Origin: Palsa-504 sp963789225
Lineage (GTDB): Bacteria > Actinomycetota > Actinomycetes > Streptosporangiales > Streptosporangiaceae
Length of the DNA stretch: 64,000 bases
NCBI GenBank assembly: GCA_963789225.1
Contig: CAWBKD010000041.1
Span: 9,962-73,961 of the forward strand
Reading direction: 5' to 3'
In this document: piece by piece, positions 17,067-25,517 of the stretch
Numbering within the stretch: the stretch's first letter is position 1
Layout: each line of letters starts with the position of its first letter
Program-made: the position numbers and the translations under genes
Notes under the pieces: model-generated
The model's input: the letters and a program-made list of their open reading frames with translations, nothing else
What the model was told of the DNA's origin: nothing
Database searches by the model: none

Positions 17067-17722
17067 CGGGCCGGGCGGATCACGCGCTTCCTGCCGTGCT
17101 CGGGACGCCAGGGACTGCGCCCGAGCAGCGCGCCGTCTTCGAGGCGCTCGGCACGGCGAGATCGATGCGGTACCTGCGGCCAGACCCGGTGCCGCCTGAT
17201 TACATCGAGGCGATCGTCTGGGCGGCCACCCGCGCGGCCAGCGCCGACAACTGCCAGCCCTGGGAGTTCATCGCCGTTACCGATCACGGGCAGATCCGGG
17301 GGCTAGCCGCGGCTGTGGTCCCGTTTCGCGAGATGGTCGCCGGGTGGCCGCCGCCCGCCGACGAAAGCGAAGCGCGGACTCTGGACGGCGCCAGATACCT
17401 CTTCGATCACCTGGCCGACGTTCCGCTGCTCATATTCATCTGCGGCAGGAACGACCTTGTCGCCGGCCTGCAGCCGGAACGGTACATGTGGCTGGCGGTC
17501 GCAGGAGCCGCGCAGAACGCGCTGGTGGCAGCCAGGGCGCTGGGTCTCGGCGCCGCCTACACCATGTTCCACCTGGGCGACCCGGCTGCGGTCCGCACGA
17601 TCCTCGGCCTGCCGGAGGAGGTCCGGCTCGGGGTCCTGCTCGCGGTGGGCTGGCCGGCGCGGTCGTTCGGCCCCGTGACCCGCAAGTCCGTGGGTGAGGT
17701 ACTGCGCTATGACCACTGGTGA
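17063..17722 (+). CDS. nitroreductase-family flavoprotein
   Basis: This 219-aa protein has the nitroreductase core: SMRYLRPDPVPPDYIEAIVWAATRAASADNCQPWEF is the first FMN-binding block, and LAVAGAAQNALVAARALGLGAAYTMF is the later one with the C-terminal GWPAR. ATG 17063 overlaps the stop of the upstream gene (ATGA). NAD(P)H:FMN oxidoreductase activity is usual for the fold. Position in the operon suggests it may deliver reduced flavin to the HpaB-fold protein, but that is inference. Confidence 0.75.
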   Translation: MTGRADHALPAVLGTPGTAPEQRAVFEALGTARSMRYLRPDPVPPDYIEAIVWAATRAASADNCQPWEFIAVTDHGQIRGLAAAVVPFREMVAGWPPPADESEARTLDGARYLFDHLADVPLLIFICGRNDLVAGLQPERYMWLAVAGAAQNALVAARALGLGAAYTMFHLGDPAAVRTILGLPEEVRLGVLLAVGWPARSFGPVTRKSVGEVLRYDHW

Positions 17723-18472
17723 GACCACGCGCGCGGCGGGTGCCGGGCTCGCCGACCCGGCCGACCAGGACCCTGCCGAGCGGCTGCTCGCCTCGATCGA
17801 GGGGGTGCGCCGTGCCGTACGGCGCCAGAACGGGGCCGAGCGCGAGGACCTCGGGCCCAAGGCAGAGCGAACCAGGGCGCGGCTGATCGCGGCAGCGCGG
17901 GAGGTATTCGCCGAGCGAGACTACTTCTCGGCGAACCCGGCCGACATCGCCGCACGAGCCGGCGTCAGCATCGGCACTTTCTACCAGTACTTCAGCGATC
18001 TCAGCGCGATCGTGCTCGTCCTCGCCGGAGAGCGGATCATCGACATGCTTTCCGCCCGCGTCGATGAGTGGGACCCCCGAGCGGCCGGCTGGGCCTGCGC
18101 CGGATGGTCTTCGCCTTCATCCGGAGTTACTTCGACAACGCGGCCTTCTACCGGCTCTGGCAGCAGGTGATGGCGGCCGATCCGCGGATAGCCGAGATCG
18201 GGCGGCGGTTCTGGGCGGCCTACAAGTACGAGATCGAGAAGAGCCTGCTCGCCGGGATATCGGCGGGAACGGTCCGGGCCGATCTGGAGCCGGCGGAGAC
18301 TGCCCGCGCCCTCACACACATGATCGAGAGCTACTGCTACGACTTGTGTGTCTTCGATCCTCCTGCGGCGGCGGTGTCGCAAGACGCTGCCGCCGACCTG
18401 ATCACCGCGTTGTGGGCCGACGCCGTCCTGCTGGCCGAGCCGTCGGCGCGCCTGCCTCCTGGCGCCGCCTAG
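17709..18472 (+). pseudogene. TetR-family regulator, broken by a single-base indel
   Basis: ATG 17709 overlaps the end of the nitroreductase gene. Residues about 45-105 form the TetR DNA-binding domain (ERTRARLIAAAREVFAERDYF, then PADIAARAGVSIGTFYQYFSD). The frame then runs into nonsense at DEWDP. The ligand domain continues in the -1 frame (GLRRMVFAFIRSYFDNAAFYRLWQQV) to TAG 18470-18472. One extra C in the CCCCC run at 18071-18075 would restore a normal ~255-aa protein. If the indel is real, the DNA-binding domain is made without the ligand and dimer domain. The likely operator is 13998-14018. Confidence 0.7.
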
Positions 18473-18476
18473 CCCT

Positions 18477-18785
18477 TCAGAGCAGGCGCGTCGACGCTAC
18501 CGTGTGCATCGTCACCGACTGATCGACGACGGATCCGGCCGACTGCGCTCGAAACGAAGCCAGGTGCGGGCTCGCCACATGCGAGCGGAAGGCTCCCTGA
18601 TCCGCCCACTCCTCGGTGAAGACAAAGCAGCCGGGATGCTCGACGTCCTGGAGCAGGAAGTATGAGCGGCAGCCTGGCTCGGCGCGGGTCGCGCGGGTGA
18701 GGTCGTGCGCAGCAGCGAGGAATTCGTCCTCTTTCCCGGCCGCGACTGTCATCCGCGCCGTCACGACGATCAGCTCGTCGCCCAT
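18477..18785 (-). CDS. antibiotic biosynthesis monooxygenase (ABM)-domain protein
   Basis: This 102-aa dimeric ferredoxin-like protein contains IVVTARMTVAAGKEDEFL, EPGCRSYFLLQDVEHPGCFVFTEEW and ASPHLASF, the standard ABM layout. Members are cofactor-free oxygenases, haem oxygenases or small-molecule binders. It is the last gene of the operon running from 25084 down to 18477; its ATG is 1 bp from the stop of DUF4387. It converges on the TetR gene with 4 bp between stops. Confidence 0.75.
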   Translation of the reverse strand: MGDELIVVTARMTVAAGKEDEFLAAAHDLTRATRAEPGCRSYFLLQDVEHPGCFVFTEEWADQGAFRSHVASPHLASFRAQSAGSVVDQSVTMHTVASTRLL

Positions 18786-18786
18786 C

Positions 18787-19101
18787 TCAGCCTGCCGGTA
18801 GTTCGAGGTCGAGCAGCGGGACGAACTGAGCGGCGCTGTCCAGGTCGGTGTCCTGCGGGTCGCCGGCCACGGTGCGGCGCGGGATCGTGATCTTTATCGC
18901 GCTAGCCGCGGGGTAGTCGATGATGCGGACGACATCGGGGTCCACCTTCATCCGCGATGCCACCGACTCGGGATTGATCACGCCTGAGTCCCGCCACTGC
19001 CGGTGCAGTTCCGGAGTCGTGAAGACGATGTTGACGGACACCAGGAAGGCGCCCGCATTCCTGGTCCGGAAGGTCGTGGTGCAGTCGCGGATCGTTCCCA
19101 T
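18787..19101 (-). CDS. DUF4387 family protein
   Basis: This 104-aa protein matches DUF4387: RTRNAGAFLVSVNIVF at the N-terminus, VVRIIDYPAASAIKITIPRRTVAGDPQDTDLDSAAQFVPLLDLELP at the C-terminus. In other genomes DUF4387 usually lies next to, or is fused with, the DUF1446/AtuA-like protein. Here the AtuA-like gene is at 34788, about 16 kb away on the other strand. It shares a 1-bp stop/start overlap (TAATG) with the acyl-CoA dehydrogenase. Role unknown; probably an accessory subunit of AtuA-type enzymes. Confidence 0.75.
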   Translation of the reverse strand: MGTIRDCTTTFRTRNAGAFLVSVNIVFTTPELHRQWRDSGVINPESVASRMKVDPDVVRIIDYPAASAIKITIPRRTVAGDPQDTDLDSAAQFVPLLDLELPAG

Positions 19102-20261
19102 TACGTTGCTCCTTCTGCCACGTCGTGCTCTTCCACGTCGCGCAATCGGCGGTACAGGTCACGCCGGTGCTCGGCCGGCGTGCCGAGCAGCAGCTCGTTC
19201 GACTTGGCGCGCCGGTAGTACAGGTGCGCCGGATGTTCCCAGGTGAATCCGATGCCGCCGGTGAGCTGAACAGACTCCGTCGCTATCCGGCTGCCAGCCT
19301 CCGTGGCCTTGATCTTGGCTGCGGAAGCGAGCAGCTGCAGCTCCGCCAGGCTCGCGCTGGCGCTAGCGGCCGCCAGCGCCGTTCGGGCCACCTCAAGCTC
19401 CACGTACAGGTCCGCGCAGGCATGCTTGAGGGCCTGGAACGACGCGAGCGGCCGGCCGAACTGATGCCGGGTTCCCAGGTGGCTCACCACGCGATCAAGG
19501 CTCACGCCGGCCAGCCCGGCCGAGTCGGCGGCCAGCGCAACCTGGCCGTGGGCGAGCGCGGAACTCAGCGCCGTCGCGGCCGCGTCGCCGGCCGCCAGCA
19601 CTACCGCGGGCACGCCTTCCAGCGTCACGCTGCACACCCGCCGGGTCAGGTCCAGCGTCTCCAGTCGGCTGATGCTCAGGCCCGGTGCGCCCCGGTTGGG
19701 CGCGGCGATCAGCCAGTCACCGGTAGTGGCAGCGGCCACGAGCAGCTGCGCGGCCGGATCGGCATCCACGACGGTCCTGACCGAACCGTGCAACGTCACC
19801 GTGCCGGCCTGCCCGGACGCCCTGGCCACGACGACATCCGCGGCCGACTGCGCCGGCTGGTCGGCGAACGCAGGCGCGACGAGCGTCGTGACCGTGCCCG
19901 CGGCCAGCTCTCCGGCCAGCTTGGCGCCGGCCTCACCGAGGGCCCCCAGGCAAGCTCCGGCCAGCACGCTGCCCAGGAACGGCCCGCAGAACAGCGCGCC
20001 ACCAAGCTCCGCCGCGATCACGGCTAGCTCGGCCACCCCGAATGCCAGGCCTCCCTGCTCCTCGGGCAGGAGCATGCCGGACAGGCCCAGTTCGCCGGCC
20101 GCCCGAGCCCAGACCGCGCGGTCGTAGCCCTCCGGCGAGGCGATGGCCTGCCGCACGGCCGGCTCAGCCGACTGGTCGGCCGCGAACGCGCGAACGGTAT
20201 CCCGGAGCAGCTCGAGGTCGGTAGGCCCGGCGGCCTGTACAGCCTGGCTGACCGGCGTCAC
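19101..20261 (-). CDS. acyl-CoA dehydrogenase, small-subunit type
   Basis: This 386-aa FAD enzyme starts at GTG 20259-20261. The N-terminal helical domain has GLSGMLLPEEQGGLAFGVAEL; the C-terminal domain has GTRHQFGRPLASFQALKHACADL and SVQLTGGIGFTWEHPAHLYYRRAKSNE. The weakly conserved middle domain and the lack of the usual EGT motif resemble the subunit that pairs with a larger one in alpha2beta2 dehydrogenases of steroid side-chain breakdown. The likely partner is the gene at 21679-22935 in the same operon. GTGA overlap with the HpaB-like gene. Confidence 0.75.
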   Translation of the reverse strand: MTPVSQAVQAAGPTDLELLRDTVRAFAADQSAEPAVRQAIASPEGYDRAVWARAAGELGLSGMLLPEEQGGLAFGVAELAVIAAELGGALFCGPFLGSVLAGACLGALGEAGAKLAGELAAGTVTTLVAPAFADQPAQSAADVVVARASGQAGTVTLHGSVRTVVDADPAAQLLVAAATTGDWLIAAPNRGAPGLSISRLETLDLTRRVCSVTLEGVPAVVLAAGDAAATALSSALAHGQVALAADSAGLAGVSLDRVVSHLGTRHQFGRPLASFQALKHACADLYVELEVARTALAAASASASLAELQLLASAAKIKATEAGSRIATESVQLTGGIGFTWEHPAHLYYRRAKSNELLLGTPAEHRRDLYRRLRDVEEHDVAEGAT

Positions 20262-21682
20262 TCAGGTCTGCCTTCCTGATCTTCCTGACCTTCCTGGTCA
20301 GCTGGATCTGCGACGCCCGCGACCCGCAGGGCGAGTTTCTTGGCCCGGTCCATGTCGTAGTACTTCTCCACGATCAGCCGTTGCGCGTGCAGGCCGCCAC
20401 CGCCCTGGAGGACGGTGACTGTCTGCCAGCCGCCGAAGGTGTCGGCGGTGAAGTCCCTGATGCCATGGAACAGCCGCATGCGGTACTCGGCGTCGACGCC
20501 GTCCATCGTCCGCATGTACTTCTCGACGTATCGCGCTGTCTCGGGATTACGCAGGTCATCGAGCATCGGCGCGGTCAGGACACCGCCGCCCGCGATGTCG
20601 TGCAGGTTGCGCACCATCTCCGACCAGTTGGCCGCGGCGAAGTATTTGGCCGCATTGGTCATGAGCTCATCGGGAGAGGCCCAGCCCTCCGGGGTGAAGG
20701 TGGCCTGGCTCACCGCAGCCGCGAGTCCGGCCCTGATCATCGTCGCGTAGTTGATCATCTCGGCGATTTTCTGCCGGATGTGCGGGATGCGCCCGAGGCC
20801 GTTGGCCTCGGCGATGAGCCGCGCGAAACCGACGATGGTGTCGGCCATCTCCACGTAATGGGCCACGCTGCCGACGCGTTCCCACAAGCCGAGCGAGTGG
20901 GCGAAGGTAGCCGAGTGCTCGACCTCGCCAGCCAGGAACACTCGCTCGTGCGGCACGAACACATCATCGAAGATCACAAATCCCTCAGCCATGTTGTGTC
21001 GCCCGCTGTAGGGGAAGTAATCCTCGGGGAAGTCCGGCCTCGGCGCGTATGTGGTCGCGATTACCTTGACTCCGGGGGCGTTCACCGGCACGGCGCACGC
21101 CACCGACCAATCCTCCTCTCCGGTCTTCATCCGCTTGGTCGGCATGACGATCAGGTCGTGGTCGATGGGCGCTCCGGTGATGTGCATCTTGGCTCCGCGG
21201 ATGACGAGGCCGCCGGGCTGCCGATCGACGATCCTCAGGTAGAGATCGGGATCATCCTGCTTGGTCGGGGGCAGGCTGCGGTCACCCTTCGCGTCGGTGA
21301 TCGTCTGCACGCAGCGGAGATCCCGAGCCTTGCTCTCCTCGAAGTACCGGGAGATCCGCTCGGCATACTCCGGCAGGTCGCCGCGGATGCGGCTCGCCGC
21401 CGTCATCAGCATGAGCAGGCTGACCGAGGTCGTGCGAGTGGGATTGGACCATCGCAGCTGCCGGTACTCCTGCTCGTGCAGATCCTCGATGGAGCGCGGA
21501 ATGAAGAACAACGGTCCGAAGGCATCTTCGGCAGGCTGGTAGAACTGGTCGTAGTCGGCCGCGGTCATCGCGATGCTCGTCGCGAACAGCGGCTCGGTGG
21601 TCACGTCGGGCACTCGCTGTCCCTTGATGTACACCTCGCGTCCGTCGCGTAGCGACTGGCGGTACTGCTCGCCGGTCATCAT
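20258..21682 (-). CDS. HpaB/4-hydroxybutyryl-CoA dehydratase-fold protein 2
   Basis: This 474-aa paralogue of the 15666 gene is clearly similar along the whole length (for example TDAKGDRSLPPTKQDDPDLY and VIFDDVFVPHERVFLAGE). The same ligand changes occur: no N-terminal Cys pair, and Glu/His (LWERVGSVAHY) in place of the AbfD His/Cys. A charged low-complexity tail (QEGQEDQEG) ends the protein. ATG 21680-21682 overlaps the stop of the upstream acyl-CoA dehydrogenase (ATGA). Probable substrate is a CoA thioester, judged by its operon partners (CoA transferase, two dehydrogenases, SDR). Confidence 0.7.
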   Translation of the reverse strand: MMTGEQYRQSLRDGREVYIKGQRVPDVTTEPLFATSIAMTAADYDQFYQPAEDAFGPLFFIPRSIEDLHEQEYRQLRWSNPTRTTSVSLLMLMTAASRIRGDLPEYAERISRYFEESKARDLRCVQTITDAKGDRSLPPTKQDDPDLYLRIVDRQPGGLVIRGAKMHITGAPIDHDLIVMPTKRMKTGEEDWSVACAVPVNAPGVKVIATTYAPRPDFPEDYFPYSGRHNMAEGFVIFDDVFVPHERVFLAGEVEHSATFAHSLGLWERVGSVAHYVEMADTIVGFARLIAEANGLGRIPHIRQKIAEMINYATMIRAGLAAAVSQATFTPEGWASPDELMTNAAKYFAAANWSEMVRNLHDIAGGGVLTAPMLDDLRNPETARYVEKYMRTMDGVDAEYRMRLFHGIRDFTADTFGGWQTVTVLQGGGGLHAQRLIVEKYYDMDRAKKLALRVAGVADPADQEGQEDQEGRPE

Positions 21683-22935
21683 CGTGGCTTGGTCTCGCCT
21701 TCCCTGAGTGCCGTACCCGCATCGTCCCTGGCGGCCCTGTGCGGCGCCGACGGGTCGCGGGGCATGCCGAGTACGCGCTCGGCGATGATGTTGCGCTGGA
21801 TCTGGTCGGCTCCGCCTGCGATCCGCTGCGCAGGAGAGGTCAGCAGGAAGTGCGCCCACGCATACATGCCCGGCTGGCCCGAATCGGCGACCAGCCGGTC
21901 ACCGAGCAGCCTGCTGGCGGCGCTGGCGTAGAACATCAGGTCTGACACCATGGCCAGTTTGCCGGCGGACGGTGATGGTGCCCCGGCCCCGCCCGCAGCC
22001 ACGCGCTCGGCGAGCACGTGCGACAGGTGCTCCCTGATCCAGGCCTCGGCCAGGACTTCTTGCACGGCCGGATCGCCGGCGCGGCCCAGCTCGCCCGCGA
22101 TCGCGTTCAGCCGCAGGAACGGCCTGCTGATGTACCCGCCTCCGCTGCCCCGTGCCGTCATCCCGGCCCGCTCGACCCCGAGGGTGCTCATGGCGATCGC
22201 CCAGCCGCCGTTCACCGGCCCCAGCCGCGCGTCGTCGGGTACGCGGACCTGGTCAAGGAACACCTCGTTGAAGTGCCTGCCGCCGTTCATCTGATGGATT
22301 CGGCGCACTTCGACGCCGGGGGTGCTCATGTCCAGCAGGAACGCGGTGATGCCACGGTGCCGGTCCGCCTGCGTACCCGTACGGGCCAGCAGTTCGCCCA
22401 CGTGACTGTAGTGAGCGCCCGAGGACCAGACCTTCTGGCCGGTTACGATCCAGTCGTCGCCATCCCTGACCGCGGTGGTTCGCAGCGAGGCCAGGTCGGA
22501 GCCAGCCTCAGGCTCTGAGAACAGCTGGCAGGCGATGGCGTCCGACCGCCACAGGGTCCGCAGCCAGCGCTCTTTCTGGCTCGTGGTTCCGTGCCGCCAG
22601 ATGACCGGGGCGACGATGTTGTGCGAGACGGTGAGCAGCGACAGACTCGGGACCTCGTATTCGGCCAGCATGGATCGCAGCGCGACGGCGGTGTCCGGGT
22701 CGAGCCCGCGCCCGCCGTATTGCGCCGGCCCGTCAAGCCAGGCCAGCCGGGCATCAAATAGCGCACGCTGCCATGACCGGGCCCGCTCGAGCTCACTGGC
22801 CTCGTCGGTGCCGGGCACGTCGTGCGGGACGACGCGGTTCATCTCGGCCGCGATCAGGCCGTCGCCGCGCCGCCGATGCGCGTGGCTGTCGAGGAAGGCG
22901 CGAAGCTCGCGCTGGACCGCCTGCTGGGCGCTCAC
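21679..22935 (-). CDS. acyl-CoA dehydrogenase, large-subunit type
   Basis: This 418-aa protein starts at GTG 22933-22935. It has FAD/substrate blocks CQLFSEPEAGSDLASLRT and WIVTGQKVWSSGAHYS, and ends with AGGADQIQRNIIAERVLGMPRDP, the usual C-terminus of FadE-type dehydrogenases acting on large or branched acyl-CoAs. It opens an alpha,beta double bond and passes electrons to ETF. It is flanked by the CoA transferase (GTGA overlap) and the HpaB-fold gene (ATGA overlap) and probably forms a heteromer with the 19101 product. Confidence 0.8.
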   Translation of the reverse strand: MSAQQAVQRELRAFLDSHAHRRRGDGLIAAEMNRVVPHDVPGTDEASELERARSWQRALFDARLAWLDGPAQYGGRGLDPDTAVALRSMLAEYEVPSLSLLTVSHNIVAPVIWRHGTTSQKERWLRTLWRSDAIACQLFSEPEAGSDLASLRTTAVRDGDDWIVTGQKVWSSGAHYSHVGELLARTGTQADRHRGITAFLLDMSTPGVEVRRIHQMNGGRHFNEVFLDQVRVPDDARLGPVNGGWAIAMSTLGVERAGMTARGSGGGYISRPFLRLNAIAGELGRAGDPAVQEVLAEAWIREHLSHVLAERVAAGGAGAPSPSAGKLAMVSDLMFYASAASRLLGDRLVADSGQPGMYAWAHFLLTSPAQRIAGGADQIQRNIIAERVLGMPRDPSAPHRAARDDAGTALREGETKPR

Positions 22936-24119
22936 CGGACGACCTTCAGCAGGCGCAACTGGGCGATCTCGGCGGCGGTCAGGCCCGCGATCCTGCCCAG
23001 CACGTCGTCGGTATGCTCACCGAGCGCGGGAATCCCGGTGTCGGCCGCGGTCCGGCGGGCCGGATCGACCTCGATGGGCGACCGGATCTGCGGGACGCTG
23101 ACGTCATCGCTGGGTACCTCGAAGAAGTACCGCTCGCTGATCGCCGGGTTCTCCGCGAACTGAGCGACGTTGTTGACCGGGCCGCAGGCGATGCCGGCTG
23201 CGCGCAGCCGCTCGCACCAGTCGTCGCAGGTGCGCTTGCGGAAGACGTCCTGCATCATGGTGGTGAACTCGCGCAGGTGCTCCCGGCGCAGCGCCATCGT
23301 TACGAAGCGCGGGTCCTCGGCCATGTCCATCCGCTCCATCACCTCGCACAGCCGCCGGTAGCTGCGCGGGCTGCCGACCGCCACGAATACCCAGCGGTCG
23401 TCGGCCGTCTGGTACGCGTCGCTCGGCACGGCTTCCCCGGCGGCGCCGGTCCGGCGCGGCACCTGGCCGGTGGTCAGGTAGCGAAGCAGGTCCGCTCCCA
23501 TCAGGAAGGCAGAGCTTGACAGGAGCGACGTGGACACCCGGCCACCCTCGCCGGTCACCTGGCGGCGGATCAGCGCCGCCTGCAAGGCCACGACCGCCAG
23601 TATCGCGCCGGTCTTGTCTACGGTCGACTGGGCCACCCGGATGGGAGGCAGCCCTTCCATCCCGGTCGACATCATCATGCCGGACATCGCCTGCAGCACC
23701 GGGTCGTACCCGGCCCAGTCGGCGAACGGGCCCGCATCGCCGTAGCCGGTGATCGAGCAGCAGATGAGGCCCGGGTTGTCGGCCCGCAGCGACTCGTAGT
23801 CCAGGCCGAGCCGGGTCAGGACGCCCGGGCGGAAGTTGTCGAGCATGACGTCGACGTGCTGGAGCAGCCGGCGGCCGGCGGCGAGTCCGTCCGGCGTGCC
23901 GAGGTCGATGGCGACCGACTTCTTGTTCCTGTTGCACTCGACGAAGTAAAAGCCGTTGGCGCCGATGAAGGGAGGCACCGACCGGGCATCGTCGCCTGCT
24001 GGCTTCTCGACCTTGATGACCTCAGCGCCCAGGTCAGCCAGGATCAGTCCGGCCATGGGCCCGGCGACGAAGCCGCCGAACTCGGCGACCCGGATCCCGG
24101 ACAGCAGGTCGGCTGGCAT
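22932..24119 (-). CDS. CaiB/BaiF family CoA transferase 1
   Basis: This 395-aa class III CoA transferase has an N-terminal Rossmann part (RVAEFGGFVAGPMAGLILADLGAEVIKVEKP), FRPGVLTRLGLDYESLRADNPGLI, and the catalytic Asp in STVDKTGAILA. It ends with PALGEHTDDVLGRI. It transfers CoA between carboxylic acids with no ATP cost. ATG 24117-24119 overlaps the SDR stop, and its own stop overlaps the dehydrogenase start. Second gene of the seven-gene operon read leftwards from 25084. Confidence 0.85.
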   Translation of the reverse strand: MPADLLSGIRVAEFGGFVAGPMAGLILADLGAEVIKVEKPAGDDARSVPPFIGANGFYFVECNRNKKSVAIDLGTPDGLAAGRRLLQHVDVMLDNFRPGVLTRLGLDYESLRADNPGLICCSITGYGDAGPFADWAGYDPVLQAMSGMMMSTGMEGLPPIRVAQSTVDKTGAILAVVALQAALIRRQVTGEGGRVSTSLLSSSAFLMGADLLRYLTTGQVPRRTGAAGEAVPSDAYQTADDRWVFVAVGSPRSYRRLCEVMERMDMAEDPRFVTMALRREHLREFTTMMQDVFRKRTCDDWCERLRAAGIACGPVNNVAQFAENPAISERYFFEVPSDDVSVPQIRSPIEVDPARRTAADTGIPALGEHTDDVLGRIAGLTAAEIAQLRLLKVVR

Positions 24120-25084
24120 CAGCGGCCCCCGGTGTTCACGGCCACGGTGGCGGTGCCGCCTGGTACGCCCTGCAGGTCCGAGTTCGGCTGCGCCTCGGCG
24201 AGCAGGCCGCGGATCACCGGGCCGAGATCGGCCCCGGTCCAGCCGTCGCCGCTGACCGCGGCGGGCCCGCGGCGCCAGCCCTCGGCGATGCTGATGGTCG
24301 AGCCGTTTATCTCGAAAACCCGGCCTGTCACGCCCGCTGATTGCGGGCTCGATAGCCAGACGATCAATGCCGCGACTTCCTCGGTCCGCCAGCGGTCCTG
24401 GCTCGCGGCATCGGCGCCGGGCTCCGGCAGGCCGGCCTCGGTCATGCGCGTCCTGGCCACCGGAGAGACGGCGTTCACCTGGACGCCGTAACGGCCGAGT
24501 TCGCCGGCCGCGATAACAGTGAGTGCGGCCACGCCGGCCTTGGCGGCACCGTAGTTGGCCTGGCCCGGCTTGCCGTACAGCCCGGTGGCGGATGTGGTGT
24601 TGATGACGCGGGCGGTGACTTCCTGGCCTGCCTTGGCCTGGCTCCGCCACCAGGCCGCCGCCCAGTGCAGCGGCCCCATCGTGCCGCGCAGGTGCACCCG
24701 GATGACCGCATCCCAATCATCGGCGCTCATGTTGACGATCATCCGGTCGCGCAGGTTCCCGGCGTTGTTGATAAGTATGTCTAGTTGGCCGAACGCCGTG
24801 ACGGCCTGGTCCACCAGGCGCCTGGCCCCATCCCAGTCCGACACGTCCTCGGTGCTCGCGACGGCGTTGCCGCCCCGGTCACGGATCTCGGCGGCGACCA
24901 CATGGGCGGCACTGCGCCCGGCGTGTCCGTCCGCGCTGTCGGTCCGCAGGTCATTGTTGACGACGACGCGTGCGCCCGCATCGGCCAGCGATAGGGCATA
25001 GGACCGGCCCAGTCCACGGCCGGCGCTGGTTACGATCGCCACCCGCCCGGCGCAGGTCTGGCTGCGATCCCACCCGTTGACCAT
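24119..25084 (-). CDS. SDR dehydrogenase, 3-hydroxyacyl-CoA dehydrogenase-like (MFE-2 type)
   Basis: This 321-aa protein has nucleotide-binding TSAGRGLGRSYAL, the NNAG motif (INNAGNLRD) and catalytic YGAAK preceded by Thr/Ser. The form NNDLRTDSADGHAG is characteristic of the dehydrogenase domain of peroxisomal multifunctional enzyme 2. It should oxidise a 3-hydroxyacyl-CoA with NAD. ATG 25082-25084 is chosen because the predicted transcription start of the promoter at 25086-25120 falls on it, giving a leaderless mRNA; ATG 25094-25096 lies inside the operator. Confidence 0.75.
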   Translation of the reverse strand: MVNGWDRSQTCAGRVAIVTSAGRGLGRSYALSLADAGARVVVNNDLRTDSADGHAGRSAAHVVAAEIRDRGGNAVASTEDVSDWDGARRLVDQAVTAFGQLDILINNAGNLRDRMIVNMSADDWDAVIRVHLRGTMGPLHWAAAWWRSQAKAGQEVTARVINTTSATGLYGKPGQANYGAAKAGVAALTVIAAGELGRYGVQVNAVSPVARTRMTEAGLPEPGADAASQDRWRTEEVAALIVWLSSPQSAGVTGRVFEINGSTISIAEGWRRGPAAVSGDGWTGADLGPVIRGLLAEAQPNSDLQGVPGGTATVAVNTGGR

Positions 25085-25085
25085 T

Positions 25086-25120
25086 AATGTATGCAATCAC
25101 GCGTATAAACGGACCGTCAA
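25086..25120 (-). promoter_or_regulatory. GntR-type operator and promoter of the SDR-to-ABM operon
   Basis: Read towards the gene: TTGACG (25120-25115), 17 bp, then ATTGCATACATT (25097-25086), 10 of 12 matches to ATTGTATACAAT. If TTGCAT is the -10, the start of transcription falls at the A of ATG 25084. The operator covers the -10 region. Confidence 0.6.
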
Positions 25121-25416
25121 GACGGCTGTCACGTCCCTCATCCATCACCCGGGCGCGGTCTGCCCTTCGGCTAAGCGGGCGGCCGCGCGCCGGGCGCGCC
25201 GACGGCCGCGGCCACGGGTCGCCGACGCCGCATGACGGCTCGCGACCGACGTCGGCACGACGTTGGTGGTCTGCGGATTTACGCCAAATCTGGCCACGCT
25301 TACCGGGGTCGGCTGCGGCGTGCCACGGTTCCTGCGCCGGACGTGCGGTCCAGCCGGTCCACCGCCAGCGACGCCGGGCCTGGCCCGGTCCGCACACCGC
25401 GGGGCCTGGTCTCGTG
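25121..25416. other. intergenic spacer between divergent operons
   Basis: These are the central ~300 bp of the gap between the divergent SDR and ketosynthase operons. Apart from the promoter/operator pairs at its two sides I see no gene, repeat or hairpin. Frames here are G/C-rich and have no protein-like composition. Confidence 0.5.
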
Positions 25417-25450
25417 TTGACGAACCGATATTCTCTTGATTGTATACATA
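25417..25450 (+). promoter_or_regulatory. GntR-type operator and promoter of the ketosynthase operon
   Basis: TTGACG (25417-25422), 16 bp, then ATTGTATACATA (25439-25450), 10 of 12 matches to a perfect ATTGTATACAAT palindrome. Same arrangement as at 25086, 30423 and 42634. The ketosynthase GTG lies 67 bp downstream. Confidence 0.6.
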
Positions 25451-25517
25451 GTGACCTGGGTCGACCGTCTGAGCTGGCCCGTGGTCGCACGCATGACCCG
25501 ATGCGGGAGGCGGCTAG

